From positions 744,001-808,000 of the forward strand of contig JAJUBI010000004.1 of assembly GCA_022419385.1 (NCBI GenBank): a stretch of DNA of 64,000 nt. The letters run 5' to 3'. Source of the DNA: Paraconiothyrium sp. Pb-2020. Lineage: Eukaryota > Ascomycota > Dothideomycetes > Pleosporales > Didymosphaeriaceae. The stretch's first letter is position 1. Each line of letters opens with the position of its first letter. The position numbers and the translations under genes were made by a program. The notes under the pieces are model-generated. The model was not told the origin of the DNA, ran no database searches, and saw nothing but the letters and a program-made list of their open reading frames with translations. Shown here piece after piece: positions 1 through 10,849 of the stretch.

Positions 1-928
1 GGTCCACCGGCTTACTAATCTCGGTCACCGAACGGCGTACGGAATACCGAGAACTATGTACGTCCCATTGCAATCGCATGCACATGCATCTTTCTGACGC
101 GTCATCCAGCATAATATTGACTTGAATATTCCTTGGCCATACTGATCGACCTTGGCACCTAATCCGGTAAACCGACAACGGAAGACAGCGACTGGAAAGG
201 TACCAAGCGGAGAAGGTGCGGACGACAAGGAAAACGCAGGTTTCCGCAATTTCCGCATGTGAATGAAAAGCTACAAGAATGCTCTGAATGCGCGGTGATA
301 ATGAGAAGAAGGCTTCGATACATACAAATGTATTCTGGTAATTTTCGTTGGCAAATACAGCGTTGAAGAGGTCATTTTGCTGGAAGTGTATTTGTTCCCT
401 CCAAGCATGATGGCGAAGCAGAGGACGGGCGGCGTTCACATTTTCGAAGAAATTGAAAAACAGAAAGGAGAAGCAAAAACATTGCTGAGGCCAACAACAG
501 CACTTGGAAGATATCGCAGCTCTCGGAAGTGGAATCGAACCCGTCAGCATGAGAAAAAGCCTTCCAAGACCTGAGTACACGTTCGTACATCCCGACGTCC
601 ACTATTACGAAATATGATGCAGCTGCCTCTTGGATGCTTTCTATGAGTTCGCAGAAGTAGTTCGACATGTTGCTCATGCTGCAATATGTTTGGATCGCCA
701 TTGGAACGAAGGTCTTGCGACGCGCAATAGACAAATTGGCTTTGGGATATGTCAAAATAACCTCCAAGATCACCACCAATCGTTCGCACATCGAGTCCAG
801 ACAGTTCCTAGGATATGACCTTCTCGGAACAAGGGAAATAGCTTATGGTGAAAGATAATTCCCAATCTAAGGACGCCTGGCTATCGAGCGGCGTATACCC
901 ATCCTTGAAACTATATAAGAAGACTTCA
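1..928. other. Intergenic stretch, no supported gene
   Basis: The left edge, downstream of the receptor gene. A minus-strand open frame at 372-791 (139 codons) has no recognisable domain and competes with overlapping frames on both strands. A tRNA B-box-like string near 528-540 is not backed by a T-stem or an A-box. I see no other structure. Confidence 0.4.
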
Positions 929-2299
929 TTACGCTTTGGAATACGAGATTTCGAACTCCGTCGTCCTACTGATCTTTCCTTGGCCCGGACTACCCGTTTG
1001 TTCGTCCATAACCAGGCCCTCTTCACTCTCATTGGTCTTTGCGCTCTCCGCGTCGGTCCCCGTCCTGATCTCTGATAGCTGGATCTGACCGTCGCGACTG
1101 CGCAGTGTAGACTGAGCCTCGCCACTTCCTGAACTGTATGAGTCTTCGCCAGGTTGGCGCCAAATGTAGCGGATGGCTCGTATCGCGGGCATACTCGACA
1201 CGAGAATTCCAATGGCTGGCTCAGCGACAGACCAGTTCATCGGGATGCCCATCGCGTAGGAAATATCTGCATCTTTCAAGAGAGCTGGAATGAACCCGAG
1301 GCGAACAGCTGAAGTTATGACAGCGCTTCAAGTCTGTCAGCTGGTGGGCAATATGCGGCAGATTGAGACAATACTTACAATGCCCCCACGAGCATCGTAG
1401 CAAGAAGTTGCAGCTTGGTCTTTTTGTCCAAATGTAAAGGCAGAACTATGGGTATCGACAAGAAGTACACGATCGCATCCGTGGATACACCTGTGATCGC
1501 ATTGCCAAGGTAGAAGGCATTGATGTCCACACACCTGAGGTGGTCAACGAAATACACTCATAGGGATCGACCTTCGCTTGTGGAAGCTTACCGTATCTGT
1601 TCCGAGGGCAGCGAACTGTCCCAAGCAGCTTTTATGGGATGACATTGGAACATGGCGACAAGTACGTTGGCAAACGTATTAGCAGCTACGATAACAAAGA
1701 CGACCCAGACCACGGTTCTCATTGTCGGTGACTGGACGCCTCGTAGGATGCGTTGGTAGAGCGACAGGACGCTTAGCTTGATCATACCCAAGGTGAGATT
1801 ATAGAATATGGCCGAGACATAGATGGCCTGAGCAATTGATAAGTAGGCATATACGAACTAAACGGTGGGTCCATAAAATGAGGCAATTTAATGCGGAGCA
1901 TCTCTAGGAGAGGATTATACTGACCTGTCTGTATGCAATGACGCCTGCGAGTCCACGCTCGTACTCAACGACGTCTAGATGGACGCCCATACCTCGGTGA
2001 ATGGCAACGAAGACGGCACTGACAAGTCCGTAGAAAGATAGGAAGGCCAGAACGTTGAATACTAGAACGGTCAGAATAACCCTCTTCGCTTTTTGAGGTA
2101 CTTTACGATCGTCAAGGCCCCAAATTCGCTCGCCTCGTTTCCCTTTTCCAGCGTTCATACGCTTTTGGAGTATCCATCGACCGGCATATCGCAGGATCAC
2201 GCTGACGGTGACCAAAATGATCCCGCCTGCACACACACCAACTTCAGACGCCGTCAGTGTATCGTTTGCGTGCGATGGTCGCTCATTTGACCTTTCCAT
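929..2299 (-). CDS. Rhodopsin-like seven-helix membrane protein (PTH11/SAT4-like fungal family)
   Basis: Five exons on the minus strand (2299-2107, 2061-1925, 1857-1592, 1534-1379, 1325-929) give 382 residues in one frame. The product is an integral membrane protein with about seven hydrophobic helices (first near residues 20-40) and a hydrophilic, acidic, Ser-rich tail. Family hallmarks include a WGLDD motif at the end of the first loop, GMIKLSVLSLYQRI in mid-protein, and WSVAEPAIGILVSSMPAIR before the tail, the usual position of the W-x-x-x-E-x-x-x-G-I signature of fungal rhodopsin-domain proteins. The ATG at 2299 was chosen because the longer open frame upstream starts only at a non-ATG codon. 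I see no CFEM domain, so it is not a classical Pth11. Ligand and partner are unknown. It lies 1.5 kb from a P450 on the same strand. Confidence 0.82.
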
Positions 2300-3807
2300 G
2301 GCGTGCGGTTCAGGTGAACGAACAGGTTTCGAGTGGAGCAACGCGCATTAAGCGTTTAGCATTCGCAGATAACGGCCTAAGTATCTTGCCGTTACTAGTT
2401 TGCGTCCTTGAGTTGAAAAATAGAGTGCCCTGCGAGGCGCACGAATCGCTGGCGGGTTGAGTGTCTGGAGAAGCACAGCGATAGACGTTCCGCAACCTCA
2501 CCAGTTGACCTCTTTGTGAAACGTTCTTCTGCTGCGCAACGCTCTATAATCTCCATAGCATAATGCTCCCATAAACTGTGCATCGATCAGCGTTCACAAA
2601 GGCCATGGTTGTGTATGCGCGGGCAAGCGACGGTTCACTATGAGCGCCCAACGGTCGCCTCCTCACGGTCCTATTAGTCCTTTCTGGTGGCTTCTCCGTG
2701 GCTGCTCCGGTCCTTGCAGCTTCGTGCAATCATACTCATACATTGAGGGGCTTTTCAACCCGAAGTCGCGGTGTCCCGCGTCCACTGTGCAACGTCCTTC
2801 TGTCGGCGGTTCCAAGAAATGTGCGCTTGGCCTACCAAGATGCGTAACACACGCGTATAATGCAAATCAACTGGCTGGGACCAAGACGCTACCGTCCCAA
2901 GTTGGCGTTCTTTGTTTCGCTGAACCGCGTGTTTGTGCTACCTCAACCCAGCCTCTCGCCAGCGCACCTGTTCGTAAGCTGGCCCGGCGTATCTAACAAT
3001 GTGGCTGAGACGTGCTATTTAATAGGAAAGTACTGGGACCTAACATTTGATCCTACAATAGGAAATCTGGACATCGTACATCTGTCGCGCTGTTGACGTG
3101 GCTTCGGTGCGTGGGACAAGCATTCCGAGTCTTTGGTGCAGCCGATCTGAAGCAGGGCTCATGGCCAGTGGCACTATATGTCCGAAATAAAGAGAAGCGG
3201 AAAGTCTATCATGGGTGTTCTGCAAGCCTGGCGCGTCTTATCTCTTGTCCATCCGGGCCTTGAGGGCGTAATCGCCATGGTTCTGCCCGACGTCTCGATG
3301 TGCATAAGGACAATGCAGCCACTAGTTGCGACATAATGAGAGTCAAAGCTACTCGTTCCTGCTCCAAAGTCGAGTTCTACGGATGCAAACGCCATTGCGT
3401 GAGATTTCTGCAAGATAATTTTGCGTCTTTGTAGGGAGTGCTTACCATGAGCCCTCATTGCATGTGGATTGGTCATCCAATTTACTGCCCCAAGGTTACG
3501 AAAAGCACTTTACGTTGCAGAATTACTATGCTCCACATCTCCAGCACCACGGGCGGAGCTCACCTTCGAACAAAGAACTGTCATTATGTCGGCCCTGCTT
3601 AGTATTGCACTCACACAAGAGATCTCTAAGCGTTGCTTCGTAGCATAAGCTGCCCAATGGGAAGCAAGGGGTTTTTAGTCGTAACCATCCGTTACATGTC
3701 CAATTCGATCAGGACTTTTCGAAATGTACGTTGAACCACTGGACCACATATGGGCCAAATGACCCTCCTTTGCCCAGCAGTCGCGAAGCGGTCCCCATCT
3801 TCCCAGG
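2300..3807. other. Intergenic, no supported gene
   Basis: Spacer between the receptor start and the P450 stop codon. Frames of 60-118 codons on both strands overlap each other and show no domain, so I treat them as chance. It should carry the receptor promoter and the P450 3' region. Confidence 0.4.
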
Positions 3808-5610
3808 TTAGATTTTGCCCTTCTGCCCGGTTCTCTCCACAAATCTTCCCAAGAAGTCTCGATTATACGCAACTCCGCCCGCGACAACATACTCGCCCTT
3901 CTGCAGAACCTCAATATCAAAACGTCTCACAATCTGTTCGATGTCAGCCTCCCGCTATCGTCGCAGGCTCTGAGAAACTCACCTCAGGCAACAACTTAAA
4001 CATCTCCATATACGCAATGTCCTTCCCAAAACACACTCTCGGTCCCATCCCGAATGAGAATTGCACTGCTTCCAACTCATTCGACCTTTTCTCGCTCTCT
4101 AGCCACCTCTCCGGTCGGAACTTATCTGCATCCTCCCCATATAGCTCCTTGTCCCTCTGCATCACATATGCGTAGGATGTGATCTCTGTTCCCTCAGGAA
4201 TGTAGTGTCCATCGATGAATTTCCCGCCTTTCGGCGCGATTCGAGCGAAGAGGTTGGTTGCAGGCGGATTCAAGCGGACGCCTTCTTTGATGCATGCTAC
4301 AAAATAGGGCAGGTGGCGGCGCGTCTCTTCGTAGAGGATGGGCGTGGAGAGGTGACCCCCGCGATCAGCTTCATCAATCTCTGCGCGAGCACGAGCGAAG
4401 ACTTCGGGGGTAGTTGTAAGGAAACGGAGAATAGAGCCGAGTGCGGTCCCGGTGGTGTCGGCACCAGCTTGGATGAGAAGACTGACGTGAGAGCGCTTTT
4501 GCACTGGAGTGAGGGGTGATCCATCGGAGTAGCGTGCTTCGAGGCAGCTGTCAAAATTTTAGAAGCGCATCGCAGACATGGAAATATCAGTAGCACTTAC
4601 TGCTGCATGAAATCCGGTGTTCCATCAAACTCTTTCTCCGCAATCAGTTTTTCACGCTCCGTGACCTGCCTATCAGCCTCGGACATCAGCCATCCCATTC
4701 CCACCTCGTTATCTACGGAAGGTAGAAAGTACTTCCCAACAAACGGCATTGGGATGATTTTCTCTCTGAAGAACCGGAACCTCCCAACAAAGCCAAAGAA
4801 GTTGAGTCCAATCCTCCAGTTCGTCAAGATGAGCTTCTCATCGCGTTGATTTTTCACGCAACCAAACGCGTTCGTGAAACTTATCATACTCATGATATCC
4901 GCCGCAAACTCCGCAACCTTGTCCGAAAAACACACCACCCTCCCCGCCGCTGCATGCTCCTTCATCTTCTTCACAAAAAGAGTAACCTGCTCATCGAATC
5001 GATGCTCCCACGTATTCTTTAACTGCCCGATTGTCCATGGCGCATTTGACAGGGCCTTCCGCAGCTGCTTGTGCTGCTCACCGTCCAACGTCGCAAAGAT
5101 CGAAGGTGGGCCTAGGGCACCTGTCCCGTACAGTCCGCTCTTCAGGTTACACTTCGGGTCCCAGTAGATGTCTCGAGCTGTGGACGGGCGCGGGAACAGC
5201 AGCATTGTAGGCGAGATGCGAATCGGTCGTTCAGCTGAAACCGGGTGTCAGCCTGTCATGGTGGAGGGGTGGGGTTGCACCGCAGGTAATAAATGCAAGG
5301 CGGAACTGCACGTCATACAGCAGACGTCGGTATAATGAAGAACTTGGGTGCAAAGGTCTGAGGGGAGATGCATACTGCCATATTTCTTCACAAGATACGT
5401 GAGGAACCGAGGCTCCTTGTATCTAACAGAGATAATGGCGCCCACGATCGAGAATGAGGTCGCCCACCATGGTCCCGGGAATTTCGACAGGGGATGATAA
5501 AACTGGCAGTAAATGATTCGTAGGAGGATCGCTGCGAACACGCTGCCCAGGACGGCAAGCGCGAAGACGGAAGGTGTAAGATTGAGCGATAAGATGCTAA
5601 GAAAACCCAT
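3808..5610 (-). CDS. Cytochrome P450 monooxygenase
   Basis: Four exons (5610-5376, 5234-4601, 4547-3983, 3933-3808) join in frame to 519 residues, normal for a fungal microsomal P450. An N-terminal hydrophobic anchor (about residues 12-35) is followed by a proline-rich hinge (FPGPWW). The I-helix oxygen-activation motif AGADTTG spans residues 317-323, the ExxR pair is E378/R381, PERW is at 435-438, and the haem loop FSFGMGPRVCFG has its cysteine ligand at C462. All catalytic hallmarks are present, so the enzyme should be active on the ER face. The N-terminal half resembles pisatin-demethylase or benzoate-hydroxylase-like P450s, which is only a guess at substrate class. The last exon (41 residues) is found only after removing a 49-bp intron; the open frame continuing past it to 3675 is spurious. 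Same strand as the receptor and Zn2Cys6 genes. Confidence 0.93.
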
Positions 5611-6775
5611 ATTGGGACGAAAACTCGTATGACGTCGGGCGCGAGAGCAGATTAGAATGCGATGCGACTGGAACGCGAGTGAAGAAGAAGGCGAGGCGAC
5701 CAGATAATGCTGTGTTTATCAATTCTCAACTGGTGCGCATGGCTGTTGCACAATACGGGCAACGGCAGTCACCAGCAGAACACATGCCTTAGTCGCTTGC
5801 TCCTGCGTGCAATGAGCGATCGCGAATCTAAGACCAGCCCTGCCGTGATACGTTGCGGGTACCTTCGATCTTGTGCACGCATTACATTTAGTAGCCCTGT
5901 AAAAGCCGAGGGACACACCACTGACAGCTCTGCTCATGCGTAAATGTCCCAAAGTTGCTTAAGGTCGAGCAAGAGAAGAAGGTAGGGCTGACGTGTAAGT
6001 AAAGACCTCTATACGGTAGGCGACGAACAATTGGCACACCCAAGTCGGCTAGAAGGGCGTTCATCGGTCGGCAGATATTAGCGCTACCATGACTGCGGGC
6101 GTGGATTGATTGGGACTGTTACGCCCCGTACCCTTCAAGTATGTCATCGTCGTTCCAGGACAGGCTAGCCTTACGCGCGGTGGTAACCATCACAAATGTT
6201 GACCGGGCGTTAAGCGACAATCTCTACTAGGGGGAGCTAAGTCACCCCCAGGGATGGTAGAAAGCCGATAATGCGCGTTGTTCATAAAATCTTACGGGCG
6301 TACGCATGGTTACGACCTGACACTGCAGAGTGAGACTAGTAAGTAGATTAGCGCAGGGCGTTGGGAGCATCGAATAATCCCAAATAACGAAGCAGGCTGG
6401 ATGCCTAAGCACGACGACCGTCTGTCAATATTCGCTGAGAAAGTGAAAACCATCCAGGGAGAAACAAGAGGCATGAAAGCTCCGTTGCGTAGGAAGTAGA
6501 TTACATTGTATTTTGGAACTTTGGATTGACATGCGTAAGCTACGTACGCTCCGCGGGGTATCTTTGGTATTGAAGACTCTTAATACATGATAGAAGGGCG
6601 AAATCGGGCAAGTGTGTGCTCATGTTCGTAGCGGTCATCGAGGAGTCACTATCATCCAGTAACAATCTGATGCGACGCACACATGTATGTTCGTCTTTGT
6701 AGGGACACTCGAATCTCTTGGTTGTTGGATCCATGCCTTTTTCGACCGGACAAAACTATGTGGGACAAAGGTTGG
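5611..6775. other. Intergenic, no supported gene
   Basis: Upstream region of the P450. 5943-6540 has almost no open frame. A 64-codon minus-strand frame at 6540-6734 contains a Cys/His stretch (CPYKDEHTC) reminiscent of degenerate fungal zinc fingers. It could be the last exon of the doubtful gene at 6776-7300, but I could not find a splice that joins them in frame. Confidence 0.35.
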
Positions 6776-7300
6776 CTAAGTGTTCGACCCGGGGAACCGT
6801 AGATCCGGTGCCTCAGCTCTGGTCCCAAGGTTTGATGTAGACCGCTTCCTCTGCCCTTCATGTTGTAAGGGACTTATAGGATCGTTCGCATATGGAGGTT
6901 GTGATACCGACCGCTCTCGAGTGAGCCCAACGGGTATTTGTAGTTGATCCTGTTGGTCGGGCCATGTAGGAGTCCGTGATAGCTGGTTAGTGTGTGCAAG
7001 AGGTTCCGGAAGAGTGTGCGTTGAGAGTGTTCGGATTGGTGATCTAGAGTGTAGATTCCGGCTCCAATGTGCACTCGGACCCACAAGTCCTGGAGAAGCG
7101 ACATTCTGGGTAGAAGCGGCAGAACTGACAGCTAGTGAAGGATGCAGATTGGGGTCCAGAATGATAGTTGTCGTAATGTGTGGCGTTGAAGGTAGAGTGT
7201 GGTAACGTAAGGACGGTGTCTCAAAGGGCTGAGACTGAGCATGGGAAAAAGCTCGGTTGTTTGCGGGACTGGACGTGTGGCTGAGCTGGCGACTAGTCAA
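6776..7300 (-). CDS. Possible exon of a low-complexity Ser/Pro/Thr-rich protein
   Basis: An open frame of about 174 codons rich in Ser, Pro, Thr and Gln, of a kind common in fungal regulatory proteins. It contains no ATG; the open frame begins at a TTG. If real, it is therefore an internal exon. A plausible 3' splice site (CACTAATTGACTAG) sits just upstream near 7285-7298. No domain is visible and neither end is closed. It may be chance, or a decaying gene next to the Zn2Cys6 factor. Confidence 0.22.
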   Translation of the reverse strand: MTSRQLSHTSSPANNRAFSHAQSQPFETPSLRYHTLPSTPHITTTIILDPNLHPSLAVSSAASTQNVASPGLVGPSAHWSRNLHSRSPIRTLSTHTLPEPLAHTNQLSRTPTWPDQQDQLQIPVGLTRERSVSQPPYANDPISPLQHEGQRKRSTSNLGTRAEAPDLRFPGSNT

Positions 7301-7577
7301 TTAGTGACTGAGCATGCGGTCGGGTTAAGCAACAAGGAGGGCGAGAAACAAAAGTGACAAGAAAGTGGGGGTCGTAAGGGAAGAAAATTTGCGTTGGCCA
7401 TCGTAACATCGGCACATAAGCGGCGCTATTACATTCCAAGCATACAAAAAGAAGGCAATGGTATGAGGCCAGCTATAAGTGCATTGCACTTATACCGTAG
7501 GCAGCAGCAGGGATTACAATAGCACCGAAGCGAAATGAGACAAGTTGGACGAAGCTTATGGGACAGAACGGAAGAAG

Positions 7578-10025
7578 TCATACCCAATAGTTATTGTCAC
7601 CCGGCAGGCTTCCAGGCCAAATCTGCTCTTGTACTAGAGCATCCCAGTCCTCAAAGATATTACCAGTTGTTTGGAAAGCTGATCTTGGACCAAAATTGGC
7701 AGGAGAAGTGACAGGAGGATGAGGGGCAATATGCGCCGGATATCCTCCTGCTGACACTTGCATAGTATGCTCTCCAAGATGAGTACCAACTGGAATATGA
7801 AGTCGCAGGTCCTTCTTCACGCGGGCTTTTGTTACTATCTTCTCGAGTAGTGTTTCTCGCATTCCAGGCTCCATAGGTCGCTGGGCGGCATCCGCGGGGA
7901 AGAGCTGATCTAAAACAGACCAAGCCGCGCTTGTATCCTCTACGCTGAGCTGCTGGTCGGAGGAGAGAGCCACCGCCAGAAACGAACAGGAATATACATC
8001 ACGCACACGTCGGGTGTACCAGTTAAAAGGTGAGTTCGAGTATTGATGCATCAGACCGGCGCAACGTGATGCCAGATGCAGAGCGTCGTGGAAGGTGCTA
8101 TTTCGGTCAGTCGGACTGTGTCTGATATGTAGACATGGAAACTAGCAATCGGCAGTCCATGAAGAGACTGCGAGAGCCGAGGCGCAAGCTCACCTCAGAA
8201 TCTCCGAATGCCCATAAGGGCTTGTGGCAGACACTTCCTTTCGCTGGGTCATACTACCCATGAGCTTGATCTTCAATAGATTTATTTGGCAGATCTCTGC
8301 CACCAAATATTGTAGCGGATCCGAGTTGTCGTAATGATCCCAGTTATATCGTGCTGAAAACCTAGCTTGTAGTTCGTCGGCCCAGTGCGTTCTGTCTGTT
8401 CGGCCTGAGAAGGGAATGGCTCGCTTTGCGATTGGCGAAGTAGAACTTGTTCGGAGTGGGCGATCTCGGGGATTATATCGGAGACATAGGAGCTGCTGTT
8501 GTTGGCGTGCCGTTTCTGCCTCTACAATAAGTAGAGACATTGGCGAGAATGGAACCGCATGCTCTTGAGAATCCTCCACCTCCTGAAATCTTGTGAGATC
8601 GACATCGGAGCCTTGATGCGCCGACCTGCTATGCAAATCAAGTTCAGCTAAGCTTTGGTCGGCCAGACTTAATGGAAGAGAGATGTCGAAGGTGTCCGGA
8701 TTGATCGCCGGCTCGCGGCAGAGCTGTTCGGCAAGTCGCCCGTCTAAAACACAAATTTGTGCCCATAACCTGCGGCGCGTCTCGATCTCTATAGGACCGA
8801 GACCGAATGTAGAAGGGTCGCGATGAACTCCTAAAGATTGAGCCATATGTATTGTTGTGCCAAGCTGCAACCATTGTCTTTGGGGATTGACGGTACCAAG
8901 TTCGACAGACTGAATGCGTTTTTTAGCAGGATGATAGCGGAGAAATCTGCTAGGTCACTCACCAGATACAAAACCATGGCTTGCAGCAGCTCCATTGAAG
9001 CCGCCTGTACAAAGCTCTCGTCCATGATATTTAGTCTCGAGGTCATCTCTCTTCTCAGTGCAGACCATAAACCGACAGCGTTGATGCCCTGGGCAAGGTC
9101 GGAGGGATTTGGCCCGTGCACTATGGAAATGATGGAAGCATAGTACACAGCGCAGAGTAGAGTGGCGAAGGCGCGATCGAAACTCGTAATCGACTGCTTG
9201 TCCCCTCCCAAGGTTGGACTTTGAATGGTTGGAATAGCTGAGCCTGTGAAAGGCGAGGTTTGCGGTGCAGAGTAATGTGTCTCCTGTACGTATGCGCCTG
9301 TATACGCAGAACTTGCTGACATTTGCATGTGTGATCGTCTTCTTTGCCTGAAGATGTTGCATTTTTCCTGGAATGACGGCCAGTGCAGTACTCGGACGAT
9401 TGGATCTACTCGATGACTGAATGCTTCTAGTAAAGTCTCGTGTAACCGGTCGTCAATCATACGTAGAGTCTCCTCCGTTGCCGAGCCAAGTGACTCCTCC
9501 CCAAGGGCTTCCGTAACCCCCTGGGCCACTGTAGGTTCGAACGGCAACATCTGAAGACGATTAGTGAAGCGGCTCTTTGGAAACCAGAAGCGGCATTACC
9601 TCTCCTGCAGCAACCGCCCATGAATAAGGACTCAGATATCCGGGAGCTTTTCCGTCCACCAGCTTTCCTGAATTTGCGGATAAGTGGTTGCTTCCGGTCT
9701 CGATTGGAGGAGGAGAGTACGATGGTTCTCGCGAAGGTGATTTGCTGTCGACTTCTCTTGATAGGCGAGCTACTTCTTCTTCCAACTTTGTAAGACGACT
9801 CCGTTCTACCGGTTCTCGACTCCCCGGCCGTGATGGTGCAGGTCCACCTGGTGGGCCTGTTTGCTGAACTGGCTGGCAAAGAGCACCGACTTTGATGCAA
9901 TTTGAGCACGCTGGTTGTGCACGATCGCATTTTACTCGCCTTGCTCTGCATCTCGCGCATGCCAGTACGTGTCTTCGACGAGTTATAGTGGGAGTGTCGC
10001 CCCGGCCGTCGTATCTCGATGCCAT
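7578..10025 (-). CDS. Zn2Cys6 binuclear cluster transcription factor with fungal-specific middle domain
   Basis: Four exons (10025-9600, 9550-8963, 8909-8194, 8097-7578) join in frame to 749 residues. The N-terminal cluster has cysteines at 23, 26, 33, 40, 43 and 50 (C-x2-C-x6-C-x6-C-x2-C-x6-C), which bind two zinc ions and contact CGG-type half-sites. A linker and short coiled coil (ERSRLTKLEEEVARLSREV) follow and should mediate dimerisation. The fungal_trans regulatory domain occupies roughly residues 160-480; its signature (GTTIHMAQSLGVHRD) lies at 355-369, followed by ETRRRLWAQICVLDGRLAE. The signature is split by a 53-bp intron that is easy to miss. Target genes are unknown, but the neighbouring P450 and receptor on the same strand are candidates. 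An E-box-like TCACGTGA lies about 190 bp upstream of the start. Confidence 0.92.
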
Positions 10026-10849
10026 TTTGTGGTCGTAATCGTAATAGTTAATGTGTGGAACAGTCTTCGAAAAAGCTATCTAGCGCGAGCGAAAACGAGT
10101 GAACGCCTTATGCGTACGAACCACCAAAGGGATTTGTAGGTTCATGTACGGAGAGTACGCATGGAATGGATGACCCGTGAACCGTTTTCGTGCGAATAGG
10201 AAGCAAGGTTCTTGGTTCACGTGACAAGCGAAGCGCCAGGCTAAGAGGCTAAGTTACGCCCGGCAGCACCCTATTTTAGGTCAGCCGTCGAATCAAGCAT
10301 ACAGCCTTGCGGCCTACCACAAAGCTCAGGTAATCTGGAATGGTATGCGAAATAGGGTGAGCACATACCACGTAGTGTAAGATAGGGAAGCCCCGGTTCA
10401 GTCCCACCTTATCCCGGACCTCCGATCATAGACTAAATCTCGAAAGCGTTGCAATAGTCGATGAGGTCGTATGATCTCAAAGCCCACTGTGGGCTGGACT
10501 TATACAACGGCGTCACAATTGTCCACTATACGCAGTGTACACGGCACACGGATACGGCTCCGGAGAAGACTACTCAGCTGCGAAATCGAGGGAGGCTCAG
10601 ACGGTCGGAGCCGAATCGTTCCCACAGTCTGCGCTGGAACGAGCAACCCACGCCCATGGCAATATCCCGGCATTGCTAGTACCGCCCCGCTGTTCACTTT
10701 GCAGGGTCTCGGACCCCACGGCGGTGTAGAGGCCACCAGAGCGGTCGCAAAAGACGCCAAATCATCTTGGGTCTCGTCAAGCGATGATGCAAGTAGTCAA
10801 CAATAAAGTGGGTAGTGACTCGCTTCATGAGCACCGTTTCGATTGACAA
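10026..10849. other. Promoter side of the Zn2Cys6 gene, no gene seen
   Basis: Contains the presumed promoter and leader of the Zn2Cys6 gene. Overlapping short frames at 10461-10806 on both strands show no domain. Confidence 0.4.
10217..10224. promoter_or_regulatory. TCACGTGA palindromic E-box-like site
   Basis: A perfect 8-bp palindrome with a CACGTG core, 192 bp upstream of the Zn2Cys6 start codon. bHLH factors of the Cbf1/Pho4/SREBP type bind this core in fungi. A single site may be chance; the same octamer recurs at 39189-39196. Confidence 0.3.

Noticed and set aside
520..545. tRNA B-box-like GGGTTCGATTCC on the minus strand
   Set aside because: The flanking bases do not form a T-stem and no A-box or acceptor stem is present at the right distance.
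3675..3807. Open frame continuing beyond the P450 last exon
   Set aside because: It is in a different frame; the correct last exon, reached after the 49-bp intron, ends at 3808 with a family-like C-terminus.
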